DNA of 64,000 bases from Zea mays (GCF_902167145.1 NC_050097.1:117771982-117835981); one strand, 5' to 3'; counted from the first letter of the stretch, positions 42,107-55,040 are shown. Numbers and translations are program-made. The notes: generated by a model not told the origin, from the sequence alone.

Positions 42107-42411
42107 ATGTCCGGGATAGAGTTGGATATTGGTAATGGTAGGACTCCTCGCAGCTAGCTTAGCTTTTGCACCCTTGGGGTACTAGGCTAGATAGAGTTGA
42201 GTCTTTTTGGGACAATTGATGTAATCGTGCTAAACTCTCTTGGAAGCTTGTTTGATGGATGTTGTTATCAGTCTAAATTGGAAGAAGAAATTTATGCCTT
42301 TTTAAATCCTTTTGTTGAAATTGGAGTCTATCATTTTGCTTTTGACTCTTTTCGCCGCGATTAAATCTTGAACTTGGAGATATGGTGTTAAGTATGTATG
42401 TGGTTTTTCAG
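42107..42411 (+). other. Spacer between the 5' ORF and gag
   Basis: AT-rich. It contains TTTTTCAG directly before the gag ATG, which could serve as a 3' splice site for a spliced gag message. The same TTTTCAG-ATG arrangement is suggestive only. Confidence 0.4.
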
Positions 42412-45400
42412 ATGGCCGGGAGGCAGCGTCGTGGCCAGAATGAGCGCGTTCCTCCACCGCCGCCGCCCCCCCCACTCTGCAGGAGCTAATGGCTCAGCAG
42501 AATGAGATCTTGAGACAGCTGGCCCAGCGTCAGCCACCACCTCAGCATTATGGTGGTGGAGACCATCAGCGTCACCCCGCGGCAGCTACCTACCAGGAGT
42601 TCCTTAGTACCCAGCCTCCATTGTTCACCAGGGCAGAGGACCCACTTGATGCAGATGTGTGGTTGCGAGTGGTGGAATCCAAATTCCCGCTACTCCATGG
42701 AGCTTGTTCTGAAGTCACTAAAGTCAGGTTCGCCACCCAGCAGCTTCGCGGACCCGCAAGGACTTGGTGGGACCATTTTCTTGCCATGCAGCCAGAGGAT
42801 CGAGAGGTGGAATGGAGGGAGTTCAAGGCAGCTTTCAGGGGACACCACATACCAGCCGGGATTATGGACCGAAAGCTCAACGAGTTTCTGGCACTCACTC
42901 AGGGCAACAGGACAGTGTTGCAGTATGCCCAGGCTTTTAATGACTTGTGCCAGTATGCTGGGTATCACACAGACACGGATGAGAAGAAGAGAGACAGGTT
43001 CAGGAGGGGGCTCAACACTAAGCTCCGTGATCGTCTCAACACCGTCAGGGCCAACAGTTACAATGAGTTGGTCAACATGGCTATCTCCCAGGAGGACTGC
43101 ATTACAGCTCGACAGGCAGAAAAGAAGAGGAAGACCCCTGTGGCAGGACCCTCAGCTCAGCCACAGCGCTTCAGGATTGTGTCTGACACGCAGAACAGGG
43201 GACCCCAGCAGCAGCAAGGGAGATGGGTGATCCGACCACAGCAGCAGCAGCAGGCACCCAACCGCGCCCAGTTTCCAGCTCAGAGGAACAATCAGCAGCA
43301 GCAGCAGTACCGCTAGGCAAATGACAACAGGTGCTTCACATGTGGCAACACCGGACACTATGCCAAGAATTTCCCCCAGAACCAGCAGAGGCAGGGGCAG
43401 AATGTCAATCAGAACCAAGGAAAGAGACAAAAGGTGCAAGTGAGGCAGGGCAGGCTAAACTTCACCACCATGGCTGATATTCCAGAGGGAGCACCCGTCA
43501 TGACTGGTATCTTTACAGTTTTGAATTATCTTGCTATTATTCTATTTGATTCTGGTGCATCGCATAGTTTTATCAGTGCCAAATTTAGTGCCAAGTGCCA
43601 GTTGCCCTTTCACCACACCGATGGGGGCATTACAATTTCAACACCAGGAGGCAGGGTTGCCACTTATCAAATCAACAGGCAAGTGCCTATAAAATTTGGT
43701 AGCCTTGTGATTAGAACCACCCTTCTCATCTTAGGATTGGATAGCGTGGATATTATATTGGGAGCTGACTGGTTGACCAGGCATCAAGCAGTGTTGGATG
43801 TTGCAGCCAGGGCCATTGAAATTCATTCCCTTGCCTACGGCGAGACTGTTTTATATTTACCCGGCCAGGGATGCACCCGTTCTTGTGCCTTTGTTATGAT
43901 AGAGTCCCTAGTGGAAAAGATCCCAGTGGTCCGTGACTACCCGGATGTTTTTCCGGATGAATTGCCAGGGATGCCACCTGACCGAGATATTGAGTTCGCC
44001 ATCGAATTGCAACCCGGGACTGCTCCTATCTCTAAGAGACCTTATAGGATGCCTCCCGCGGAATTGGCAGAATTGAAGAAGCAATTACAAGAGTTATTGG
44101 ACAAAGGGTTTATTCGCCCAAGTACTTCACCATGGCGATGTCCAGCATTATTTGTGAAGAAAAAAGATGAGAGTTTGAGAATGTGTGTTGACTACTGCCC
44201 TCTCAATGCGGTGACCATCAAAAACAAATACCCACTGCCCCGTATTGATGTTCTGTTTGATCAGTTGGTAGGAGACAAGGTATTCTCCAAGATAGACCTT
44301 TGCTCAGGTTACCATCAGATCAAGATCCGTGCCAGTGACGTTCCCAAGACAGCTTTCTCTACAAGATATGGGTTGTATGAATTTTTGGTGATGTCTTTTG
44401 GACTGACCAATGCCCCGGCTTATTTTATGTACCTGATGAACTTAGTGTTTATGCCAGAGTTGGATAAGTTCGTGGTCATTTTCATTGATGATATTCTGGT
44501 CTATTCCAAGAATGAAGACGAACATGCTGAGCACCTGCACATCGTGCTTCAGCGACTGCGCGATCATCATCTTTATGCTAAGTTGTCTAAATGTGAGTTT
44601 TGGCTGAAGGAAATCAAATTCTTGGGTCACACAATTTCTCAGGATGGGATATCAGTTGATCCTGAGAAGGTACAAGAAGTGATGGATTGGAAACCCCCGA
44701 CTACAGTGAGGCAGATTCGGAGTTTTCTGGGATTGGCAGGGTATTATCGACGATTTATTCCGGATTTCTCCAGGATTGCCAAACCAATGACTGAACTGTT
44801 GAAGAAAGGAGTCAAGTATGATTGGAGCCAAAAGTGTGAAGATGCCTTTCACACTTTGAGGCAGCATTTGACAACAGCCCCAGTGCTGGCTCAACCTGAC
44901 AACACCAAGCCATTTGAAGTTTATTGTGATGCTTCTGGTACATGATTGGGATGTGTCTTGATGCAAGAAAACAGAGTCATTGCTTATGCTTCCCGAGCAC
45001 TCAGGCCCCATGAGCAGAACTACCCTACCCATGACCTGGAGTTGGCAGCTGTGGTTCATGCTCTTAAGATATGGAGACACTACTTGATGGGGGCTCACTG
45101 TAACATCTACACTGATCACAAGAGTCTCAAATATATTTTCACTCAGGCAGATCTGAACATGAGGCAGAGGAGATGGTTGGAGTTAATCAAGGACTATGAT
45201 TTGGAAGTGCATTACCATCCTGGCAAAGCTAATGTTGTGGAAGATGCCTTAAGCAGAAAGGCCCAGTGCAATTGTATAAGCATAGATACAAGAGTTACCA
45301 CCCTGTGCGATGAGTTGTGCAAGCTGAACCTGGAAGTTGTTCCTTCCGGTGAATTAAGTTATATCTCGGTGGAACCCACATTGCAAGAACAAATAGTCAG

Positions 45401-46829
45401 GGTGCAGATTGAGGATAAAGGTGTTCAGGTTATCAAGGAAATGATCAAGCAACAGGCAGAAAAATACAAGTGTTTCCGGCAGGACAGCAAGGGAATTCTA
45501 TGGTTTGGAGATCGATTGGTTGTTCCCAAGGACCCAGAGCTCAGAAGGAAGATACTAGATGAAGCTCACCTTTCCAAATTCTCCATGCACCCTGGTAGCA
45601 ACAAGATGTACCATGATCTCAGAACTTTATATTGGTGGACCAGAATGAAGAGGGAAATTGCCAAGTACGTATCCGAGTGTGACACCTGCTAGAGAATCAA
45701 GGCCAGTCACTTAAAGGCAGCAGGCCCCTTGCAACCCCTTCCCATACCATCTTGGAAATGGGAGGACATTTGCATGGATTTTATTGTGGGATTGCCCAAT
45801 ACCTCCAGGCACCATGATTCCGTTTGGGTTGTCGTGGACAGGTTGACCAAGACCGCTCATTTCTTGCCAGTGCACACCACCCACAAGACAGAGAAGTACA
45901 CAAAAATTTATGTTGATCAAATAGTGCGATTGCATGGTATTCCAAAGACCATTATATCTGACAGAGGAGCACTGTTTGTGGCACGCTTTTGGGAAAAGCT
46001 GCAAGAATCACTTGGGACCCAAGTAATACGAAGCTCAGCATACCATCCCCAAACAGATGGCCAGACAGAAAGGGTGAATCAGATTTTGGAAGACATGTTG
46101 CGAGCATGTGAACTACACTATGGGAAGGATTGGGATAAATGTCTTTCTTTGGCAGAGTTGTCCTACAATAACAGCTATCAGTCCAGTCTGAAGATGGCAC
46201 CTTTTGAAGCCTTATATGGGAGAAGGTGTAGGACCCCACTAAATTGGTCTCAAGCAGGAGAGAGGGAAATTTTTGGACCAGACTTGGTGCTTGAGGCAGA
46301 GGCAAAGGTCAAGGTTATTACCAAGAACTTAGAAGCTGCTCAGGCCAGGCAAAAGAGCTATCATGACAAGAGACGGAAGCCTCTACAGTTTGAGGTGGGA
46401 GATCACGTTTATCTCAAGGTATCACCAACCAAGGGTGTCCAGAGATTTGGGATCAAGGGCAAGTTAGCTCCTCGCTACATTGGACCCTATGAAATCAAAG
46501 CAAGTTGTGGACCCGTAGCTTATCAAGTGGAATTGCCACCTCACATGTCAGCAGTTCACAATGTGTTCCATGTATCTCAGCTGCAGAAATGTGTTTGTCT
46601 ACCCACTAAAGTGCTACCAGAACCAGATATTGAGATAGAACCAGACTTGTCCTACCAAGAGTACCCCGTCAAGGTATTAGATCAAAAGGAGAGATCAACT
46701 CGGGCAAGGTCAATCAGAATGTATAAAGTTCAGTGGAGTCACCATTCAGCAGAGGAAGCTACATGGGAGACTGAGGATTTTCTACGCTCTCGCTTCCCCG
46801 ACTTTCTGCCCAAAGGAGTCGGTATGTAA
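42412..46829 (+). pseudogene. gag-pol polyprotein of the Tekay-like chromovirus, four breaks
   Basis: The ATG at 42412 (MAGRQRRGQNERVP) is thrown out of frame in a run of eight C (42466-42473). From 42489 one frame continues to TAA 46829, interrupted by TAG 43314, TGA 44943 and TAG 45690. Domains in order: gag capsid (EDPLDADVWLRVVESKF); zinc knuckle [14 protein letters not shown], whose last Cys is Phe; protease with [12 protein letters not shown] with FIDDILVY active site; RNase H ([24 protein letters not shown]); integrase with zinc module, MDFIVGLP, ISDRGALF and HPQTDGQTERVNQI; a chromodomain at the very C-terminus (YKVQWSHHSAEEATWETEDF), which in this group is thought to guide insertion to heterochromatin. 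All pol catalytic residues I can check are intact. Confidence 0.93.
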
Positions 46830-47083
46830 CCCCAAAACCCCACCCCCACCTGCCCTTTGAATTCAATTATAAGAAAAACTTAGATAACAAGGATAGTCTA
46901 AGTTGTGGAGTTAACTTAAAAAGGGCTTCCTTCTGAAGTTGCAAAGAGGATGACATTCGAAGAGCAGTTAACGAAAGAAACTTGAGTATAAAGAAAGGGT
47001 AGCACACCCACACACCTTCAAGCACCACTCCAAGGGACTCTACCTAAAAATCTCGGGACGAGATTCCTTTAAGGGGGGAGGGC
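46830..47083 (+). other. 3' untranslated region and polypurine tract
   Basis: No gene. AAGGGGGGAGGGC at 47071-47083 abuts the 3' LTR and is the polypurine tract. Confidence 0.8.
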
Positions 47084-50000
47084 TGTAACACCCCAGGTGT
47101 TACTCAGGGTGTCCACCCAGGGCTACCCCCTTTTTAACCTATTATCACATGAGGATTGATTTGGGCCAAGTACATCAAACTTGGAATTCAAGGTCCTAAG
47201 CAAGTGCAAACCATCTTGGATATCATGCCCTAGCTTGTCATGCATATCTAAGTGGGAAATTTCCCAAAAACCCTAAAGCAAACCCCTCTTGGGCAATAGG
47301 AACCCTAATTGAAGCTAGGATCAAAAGGTCATGTAAACCTTATGATCATGGCTTGGGCCAAATATAAAAGTTGTAATATGCTTCATAACCTACAAATAAT
47401 AGTAAGAAAGTACCCCCAAAAAGTTTTCAGAAAAGCCCCAAAAAGTTCACCTAAGGTTGAGCACAAGGGAGAATTCAGAATTTGCCTAAGTATAAAAACT
47501 AACCCTTGAACAAAGATTCCACATGTTCACCTTAATCCAAATTTCAAAACACTTCGACCCAATTGACAAAGTGGCGCCAAATTAACCCTAGAATACCCTG
47601 GAAAGAGGTGACACCTACCCTAGGGCGTTAGACACGACTTGACACCATTTTTGTCTTGGCTTGGACCTAGCTGACATAGCCAACTTCTCACCCCTCTATC
47701 TCCCTACCCCAACCATATCTTGACTTGGAACTCACAGCAAAAAGGTAGGATATGGAGCAGGGAAGCGACCGTACATAGTGACTTTGCCAAGATACGCACG
47801 CTATGGTGCTCAAATCCGCCGTTGAACCATGGCAGAAGCGAGCTTCCACGTGTTCGACGCGGGCTGACATCCGGGGGCGCGCTCAGAGCCCGCCCGTGCG
47901 CGAACCCCCGCGCGCCCGCGGCCGCCCGTGACCACGCCCGCGCCACGGCTATAAAGCCCGCCCCAGTGCTCGGCTTCCTTCCTCGTTGCCTCCTCCGTAC
48001 CTCGCCTGACTTTCCCGAGCCAGCCCTTAGCTCCGGCGACCTCCCCGCGACCCGCCAGTGCCGCCCGAGAGCAACCACCGTGGCCAGCCCCTTTTTCGTC
48101 CTCCCCCGTTCGATCCAAGCCCTCAGATAGCTTCCTGGTGAGGCCGTGAAGCTTACTCAAGCTTGAACCGAGGACCCGCGTCACCGGAATAGCGCAATCG
48201 TGCTCGCCGGAGTTCAAGAACCCGCCGGCGCACGTGGACCGGGTAAGCCTCTGCACCATTATCCAATTCGTTGCGCGCATGGCCTCTACATCACCTCGTG
48301 GAGCTCCTCGTGTACCTTAATTGAACTATACTGTCATGGTTTGGCCGAAACAGGAGCCGCCGATGACCCCCGCCGCCTGTGCTCATGGCCAGGGTAGCTC
48401 CGACCACCTCCGACGCCAACCCGCACACCGACGTGACCGTTGTGACCTCCCGGACGTCACTGACCACCCCGCCGGAGCTCTACCGCCGCCGGTAAGCCTC
48501 GCCGCCGTAATCTATGTCGCGGGTACTGTTTAAGTCAGCCAGGGAGCGCGGGTTAGATTTCGGTTGGGTCCAGGGGGTTTTGTGCGATGTCAGTGACCCA
48601 CTCTAATAGTAGACCGAGGACTGTTTTGTGAGAGAAGAGGGAGATAAAACCTAGGGGCCTCAGCGCAAACCTGTTTTCTTTTCCATTTTCGAATTTATTT
48701 TCTTTTAATATGGCAGATAACTTAATAAATGCATAACTTGAAGAATAATCATCCAAAAATTGTCAAACCAATTTTGCTAGACTCTGGGAAATATGAACTA
48801 TCAGATAAAAATAGTAAAACCCATAGTTCCTGTATTCTTTTCTGAAGTTTTGAATTAAATAAGAAAACTGCTAAAAACTTAATATTAGAAGGAAAAATAG
48901 AAATATTGTTTGACTAGGGTTAGCAAAATTTGGAGAAGTTTATATCTACCTCCTGACCCAATTAAAAATGCTAAACCTCTCTGTCCACCCCATTAGATTA
49001 GTTTTTACCCTTTGTTTTCCAATAGGCTTAAGGTTAAGAAAAATAGAAAATGTGATTTAAATAAAAAACCAGAGGATACCCCTATTTTTGTTAGGATAAT
49101 TATGCAATGTAGTTCACTGGAAAAATCTATCATACCCTGTTTTGGTATAAAATAAGTAGGATACCTTTTATTTTAATAAGACAAGGGAAACTTAGAAAAA
49201 CCCTACAAAAATAACCCCAAGGTGAAAACACGCCCACCCTTGGGATAGTAAATGTTTTGCTATTAAGAACTTAAGAAAAATATGAAATCTGCTGTTTGAC
49301 ATTTTTCAAATAACAATGTAGTAGAAAGTGCCTTTTTGGCATTAAACTTTAGAAAATCATAACTAAATAACCACCCCTTAGCCTTCTGTGGTTTTTGGCA
49401 CAGAAGCCTATTATTACTGTTAGATGCCAACAAAAATAACCCTTAGGGCAGAACTCACCCCTAATTAAGAGATGTAATGTAAAGTAGCCGATTCTACACA
49501 ACTCTTGTTATTTTTGTCTAAAGCATAGCCTTTAATGTTGAGCCTCAAATTCTTAAAACAGGCTAGAATAGCAAATGGCAACCCACTGTAATTTTTACAG
49601 AATTTTTGGAAAATATTAAACCACTGTCGTAGTTCAAACCTACACTAGAAACCATAAGTAGAAATTAAAGAAAGGAAAATGAATAATGGTAATTAATGTC
49701 ATCCTAAAACCCTTGTAAATTCTCCACTGAAATGTATAAAGACAATACAAATCCACTATGTTATCCTCAATGAAAACCTAAGCCTAAAAAGTAATAAGTA
49801 TATACCACTGGAAGCCCCGCATGACTAAGAAACCCTAAGTTACTTCTTGACTTAGTTTCTTTAGCATAATGTTATTAAATCTTGCATAATCATGACATAC
49901 ATATTCATTGCATTTCGATAGACTGCAACCTTGCTGACGGAGAGTACGTCCTCGTGCCGGAGCAAGGAGCTGCTCAGGAGGTAGCCCCGGATCCAGCCCC

Positions 50001-51439
50001 AGAGCCTGCACCAGAGGACCTGCCTGCCACTGCTTTGGAAGGCAAGTCCCGGTTTATGCATAACTTGTTATTTATGCTATTTTACTTAACTTAATGATTG
50101 TAGGATTGATTGTGCACTTAGGTGTAGGAATTATTTGGAACCCTAGTTGCATGATCTCAGGAATCCTTTTGAGATGGATACCAGTATGCTAGGTCGAGTA
50201 GTTGCTTTAATTAATTAGGATCTCGGTAGAAGACGAGTGGTTTTTCTAGCACTCACGCGAGATCAGGAATTGGTTGTACCCACTTTTTATATCATACTGA
50301 TAGTTGGTTGGTGGACACGGATCCATGGGGATGCGTGGTCTACGAGGTGAAATTGGAATAAGGATTAACGTGCGGATACCTGTGTCAAGCGATTGAACGT
50401 ACTAAACACATGCCGAGAAATATGGTAAATCGGTAAGCCTAGTACCTGATTGAACCTGGCAGCAGATTGCCCTCCTCACGCGACCTGAGACGAGGTCTCC
50501 CATTCCGGTTATGGTGGGTACAAGTGCGGTCACTGCACGACGGCAGTCGGGGTCAGTGAGGCATTGTACGCCAAGGCGGTGAGCCCCTCTCTGCTGACGG
50601 GGAATCGATGGGGACGGTTGATGTGTGTGGGTACGGAGTGCCCCTATATGTTGTGTGTTTAGGTTTACCTTGCAAGGATAAAAACTCGATTCGAATCGTC
50701 TGCTTCTCGCAGCTAATGAGACTGCTTGATCCATTGTACTGCATTGAGTAACAAGTGAAATGTGATGAGTTGATATAAGCTGTTGACTGCTAATAATGCT
50801 TGCTACTATGTATGAGTAGATAGTACACTTTTAGCCTTAAGAGAGTCACACTTAAATTGACAAAGTTAAAACTTGACTTAGAAATTCAGCTAGTGCTTTT
50901 GGCAACCAAACCCCACAGCCAAACAGCTGCATGTCTAGAGGTAGAGGAGTAGACTCCTCACACCGGGTAAGTCTAGCTGAGTATTAGTATACTCAGCCTT
51001 GCTTGTGGCATAATTTTACAGGTTCCCTGGAGGACATGGTTGCTGGAGTGACTTGGCCGTCCATCTTGCCACCGGGTTGGACTGTCGAGTTGGACCCTAC
51101 CTCGGCTGAGGAGGAGCATGAGGAGTGATGGGACAAGCTTCCCCATCTCTCTGTTTATTTACCGTTAGTTTTATTCCGCTACACTTCGAACTATGATGAC
51201 CGCTTTTGCAAAACTCCGATGATGATGTAATAACTTAATACTCTTTAACGCATGGTTTTATGCTTTATTGTATTTGCTCTGTGACTCACCATCGAGTGAG
51301 ACTGTGGTACTTGATCCTGTCAGTGGCCGTGTCGGACTAGATCCGAGGGATTGACGGGTTATTCCCATTTAAGTGTGGTCTAGCCTCTAAGGCGGGGCTT
51401 AGGCACTTAAGTTGGAATAATTCGGGCGGTTCCGCCACA
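47084..51439 (+). repeat. 3' LTR of the Tekay-like element
   Basis: Constant offset of about 10,627 bases from the 5' LTR. Starts TGTAACACCCC, ends CCGCCACA, then GCTCG of the host element. Confidence 0.95.
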
Positions 51440-52150
51440 GCTCGTACCCGCAGAGGCGGAACCGGAGTTCTGTTTGTAATGGCACCTTGAGTGCCGGTGT
51501 CTTGTTCATTGTGGTTGTCGGGGCCTGAACATGTATGTATTTTCGGCACGGAGCCGTGTTTTTTCCTCATTTCGAGCACTAGGACTCGCCTGTCGGCTAA
51601 CTGAACCGCTTAACCAAGTGTGAGTTGCCTCGTGCGAAGGTGACGAGTGAGGTATCTGTATCCCAGAGGCGTAGGAGTCCCTCGGCTCGGTCGGCCTTGC
51701 CACCCGAGGCTTCTCTTGCTCAGTTAAAGGAAACCCTCGGCCGCTCTTCGATGAGCCGAAGCCGAAGGCAGCGGTGTCAGCACGGACAGAGGCGGAGTTG
51801 GCTCGAAAAGAAGACTTCGTCGGCCGGAGCCTGGCCGGGCCGTCCACTTGCGGGACCAGCGCCGGAGTCGAGTTGCCGAGGCCATGAGCCAGGCTGTTGT
51901 CCTCGGAGGACAGCTGGCTGAGGCTTCGGGGCGGTCGGCCGAGCTGTCTGCTCGGGCCGGATTCCTGGAGAAGACCCTGGCGGCGATGGCCCGGGCGTGG
52001 TGCTGATGTCGTCCTTCGGAGTGGAGATCCTCCGACCGCGTTGCAGTCCGAGGCTCGGTCGGACTTTGCCGAAGGTGTAGCTGACGCCGAGGGTGCTGCT
52101 GCTCCCCCTCTGTCAAGGTCCGAGCCTACAGGATCGGTTTATCTTGTAGT
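51440..52150 (+). pseudogene. Antisense ORF region of the Xilon/Flip-like element, 3' coiled-coil part
   Basis: The continuation of the plus-strand region interrupted at 36456. The best protein-like piece is at 51869-52005: VAEAMSQAVVLGGQLAEASG then RSAELSARAGFLEKTLAAMA, a heptad-rich coiled coil. It is followed in other frames by DFAEGVADAEGAAAPPLS and an end near 52150 (TTATCTTGTAG). Earlier bits (EASLAQLKETLG; EAELARKEDF) also suit a coiled coil but need frame changes. It parallels the coiled-coil tail of the plus-strand ORF in the Cinful-like element (9118-9875). Function unknown. Confidence 0.5.
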
Positions 52151-52580
52151 GTGCGTATGTTTTCTGCGGCCGCCGAGGCCCAAACATACTGTCGTCGTGT
52201 TGTAAAGCTGCGTTTATTTTCCTCTTGTTTCGAGTATCTGGACTTATCTGTCGGTAACAGAATTGTTTGTTCGAGCGAGAGTTACTTTTCACGGAAGGTG
52301 ATGAGTGAGGTGTCCGTATCCTGGAGGCGTAGGAGTCCCTCGGCTCGGTCGGCCTTGCCGCTTACGTGTACTCTTACTCGTCCATAGGATTCTGGTATCG
52401 ATATAGTCAAGAAGGCCCGAAAAATCGTTTCGGCAGAAGAGTTTTCGAGCGTGAAGACTTGTTCGGTCCGCGGAATCACCTATCCGAGCGTGAGTTACTT
52501 TTCGCAGAAGGTGATGAGTGAGGTATCCGTATCCCGGAGGCATAGGAGTCCCTCGGCTCGGTCAGCCTTGGCTGCTTACG
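51555..52580 (+). repeat. Three dispersed copies of a ~75-base segment around the coiled-coil part
   Basis: The phrase AGGCGTAGGAGTCCCTCGGC and its surroundings (GAGTGAGGT upstream, TCGGTCGGCCTTG downstream) occur at about 51668, 52328 and 52543 (there with CATAGG). The second and third copies share a further GCTTACGTGTACTC and are 215 bases apart. The first is separated from the second by the coiled-coil segment. In one frame each copy reads SEVSVS.RRRSPSARSAL, with A at 52543 changing one residue. Confidence 0.75.
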
Positions 52581-52798
52581 TGTACTCCGTCGTTTTCAGG
52601 ATCCCACTTTCGAAGTAGTCGAAAAGCACGAAAGACGTTCTGGCAGAAAAGATCTTTTCCGAGGAAAATTTTGACGCGGAGGGGGTTCCCCCCTTCTAGC
52701 CCCCGAGGGAGGGTCGGGCTTTGCCGAGGCAAGGCTGACCCTTCCTTGATGGTTAGACTTTGTGTGTGAATGAGGTGTACGAACGACTTGAAAGCATC
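52581..52798. other. Short spacer after integrase of the Xilon/Flip-like element
   Basis: Contains CTAGCCCCCGAGGG at about 52697, another copy of the polypurine-tract-like motif (on the minus strand). Otherwise nothing is recognised. Confidence 0.5.
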
Positions 52799-54945
52799 TT
52801 AAGGGTAGAAGCGACGTAGCTGTCGGATGTTCCAAGCGTTGCTGTAGACCTCGCCTTGACTGTTGGCCAGCTTGTACGTCCCGGGCTTTAGAGCTTTGGC
52901 GATGACGAACAGCCCTTCCCAGGGAGGCGTGAGCTTGTGCCGCCCTCGGGCGTCTTGTCGCAGCCGAAGCACCAAGTCGCCCACCTGGAGGTCTCGGGAC
53001 CAAACCCCTCGGGCGTCGTAGCGTCGCAGGGACTGCTGATACCGCGCCAAGTGTAATAAGGCCATGTCTCGAGCCTCTTCCAGCTGGCCCAGTGAGTCTT
53101 CTGGGTTAGCTCGATTGCTTTGGTCGTTGTAGGCCCTCGTCCTCGGGGAACCGTATTCTATGTCTGTGGGCAAGATGGCCTCGACCCCATAGACTAGAAA
53201 GAACGGTGTGAAGCCCGTGGCTCGGCTCGGCGTTGTCCTCAGGCTCCAGACCACCGAGGGGAGCTCCTTCATCCATCGCTTGCCGAACTTGTTGAGGTCG
53301 TTGTAGATCCGCGGCTTGAGTCCTTGCAGGATCATGCCGTTGGCACGCTCTACTTGCCCATTCGTCATGAGGTGAGCCACGACGGCCCAGTCCACCCGGA
53401 TGTGGTGATCCTCGCAGAAGTCCAGGAACTTTCTGCCGGTGAACTGGGTGCCATTGTCGGTGATGATGGAGTTCAGGACCCCAAAGCGATGGATGATGTT
53501 GGTGAAGAACGCCACCGCCTGTTCGGATCTGATGCTGTTTATGGGTCGGACCTCGATCCACTTGGAGAATTTGTCGATGGCGACCAGCAGGTGCGTGTAG
53601 CCCCCGGGTGCCTTCTGCAAGGGGCCGACGAGGTCCAGGCCCCACACAGCAAACGACCAGGTGATGGGTATCGTCTGCAGAGCCTGAGCGGGCAGGTGGG
53701 TCTGCCTTGCGTAGAATTGACACCCTTGGCAGGTGCGGACAATTCTAGTGGCGTCGGCCACCGCGGTCGGCCAGTAGAAACCTTGTCGGAAGGCGTTTCC
53801 AACAAGGGCTCGAGGCGCTACGTGATGACCGCAAGCCCCCGAGTGTATTTCTTGTAAGAGCTCCTGGCCTTCGGCGATGGATATGCATCACTGGAAGATG
53901 CCTGAGGGGCTGCGGTGGTAGAGCTCCTTCCCATCCCCCAGCAAGATGAACGACTTGGCGCGCCGCGCCAACCGCCGAGCTTCGGCTCGGTCGAGGGGTA
54001 GCTCTCCTCGGTGGAGATATTGCAGGTACGGGGTCTGCCAGTTTCGATTAGGCGTGACCCCGCTCCGCTCCTCCTCGACGCGCAGTGCCTCACCCTCGGG
54101 GGCCGAGGGTGCCTCGGGCTGAGCTGATGGCGCCTCGGGCTGGGCCGAGGGTGCCACGAGCTGAGCCGAGGGTGCCTCGGGCAGAGCCGAGGGTGCCTCG
54201 GACTGGGCCGAGGACTTCTCGGGCTCGGGCGCGTCGTCGGTCTTGACGGAGGGTTGATGCAGGTCTCGGGAGAAGACGTCCGGGGGAACCGTTGTCTGCC
54301 CCGAGGCTATCTTAGCCAGCTTGTCCGAAGTCTCGTTGTATCGTCGGGCGATGTGGTTGAGCTCGAGCCCGTAGAACTTGTCCTCCAGGCGCCGAACCTC
54401 ATCGCAGTAGGCTTCCATCTTCAGGTCGCGGTAGTGGGAGTTCTTCATGACTTGGTCAATGACGAGCTGCAAGTCACCGCGAGCGTCGAGGCGTCGGACC
54501 CCTAGCTCGATGGCGATGCGCAACCCATTGACCAGAGCCTCGTACTCGGCCACATTGTTGGACGCCGGGAAGTGGAGGCGTAGCACGTAGCATAGGTGCT
54601 TCCCGAGGGGCGAGATGAAGAGCAGGCCCGCGCCTGCCCCTGTCTTCATCAGCGACCCGTCGAAAAACATGGTCCAGAGCTCCGGTTGGATCAGAGCTGT
54701 TGGGAGCTGGGTATCGATCCATTCAGCCACAAAGTCCGCCAAGACTTGGGACTTGATGGCCCTCCGAGGGGCGAACGAGATTGTCTCGCCCATGATTTCC
54801 ACTGCCCACTTTGCAATCCTACCCGAGGCCTCTTGGCACTGGATGATCTCCCCCAGGGGGAAGGATGACACCACAGTCACCGGATGAGACTCGAAGTAGT
54901 GTCGCAACTTCCGCCGCGTCAGGATCACCGCGTACAGCAGCTTCT
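52799..54945 (-). pseudogene. RNase H and integrase of the Xilon/Flip-like element, one internal stop
   Basis: One frame runs from about 54942 to 52799, broken only by TGA at about 53888 (CGA-to-TGA type, after GIFQ). A TAG (CAG type) at about 54944 precedes it. RNase H: ELWTMFFDGSLMKTGAGAGL, EYEALVNGLRIAIELGVRRL and ARGDLQLVIDQV. Next comes a linker with an APSAQPEAPSAQ-type repeat, encoded by repeated GAGCCGAGGGTGCCTCGG blocks at 54095-54215. Integrase: zinc module HSGACGHHVAPRA...CQGCQF, catalytic Asp in HLLVAIDKFSKW, Asp in SIITDNGTQF, Glu in NGQVERANGMI, and the C-terminal VGDLVLRLRQ. The integrase core is intact in sequence. Confidence 0.88.
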
Positions 54946-55040
54946 AAATTTGTGGGTAGCGGATCTTGGTCTCGGACAGTACCTCACTGATGAAGTAGAC
55001 TGGCCTCTGGACGGGCAATGCATGCCCCTCTTCTTGTCTC

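Larger units (their letters stand above)
36457..51439 (+). mobile_element. Tekay-like chromovirus (Ty3, Del/Tekay group), complete
   Basis: Two LTRs of 4358 and 4356 bp (36457-40814, 47084-51439) flank PBS, an extra 5' ORF, gag-pol with a C-terminal chromodomain, and a polypurine tract. Flanks GTTCG (left) and GCTCG (right) look like a 5-bp target duplication with one change. I count about 70 differences between the LTRs, about 1.7%, so it is young relative to its host element. gag-pol is one frame broken by one poly-C shift and three nonsense codons. At 15 kb with 4.4 kb LTRs it fits the large Tekay-type chromoviruses of maize. Confidence 0.92.
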
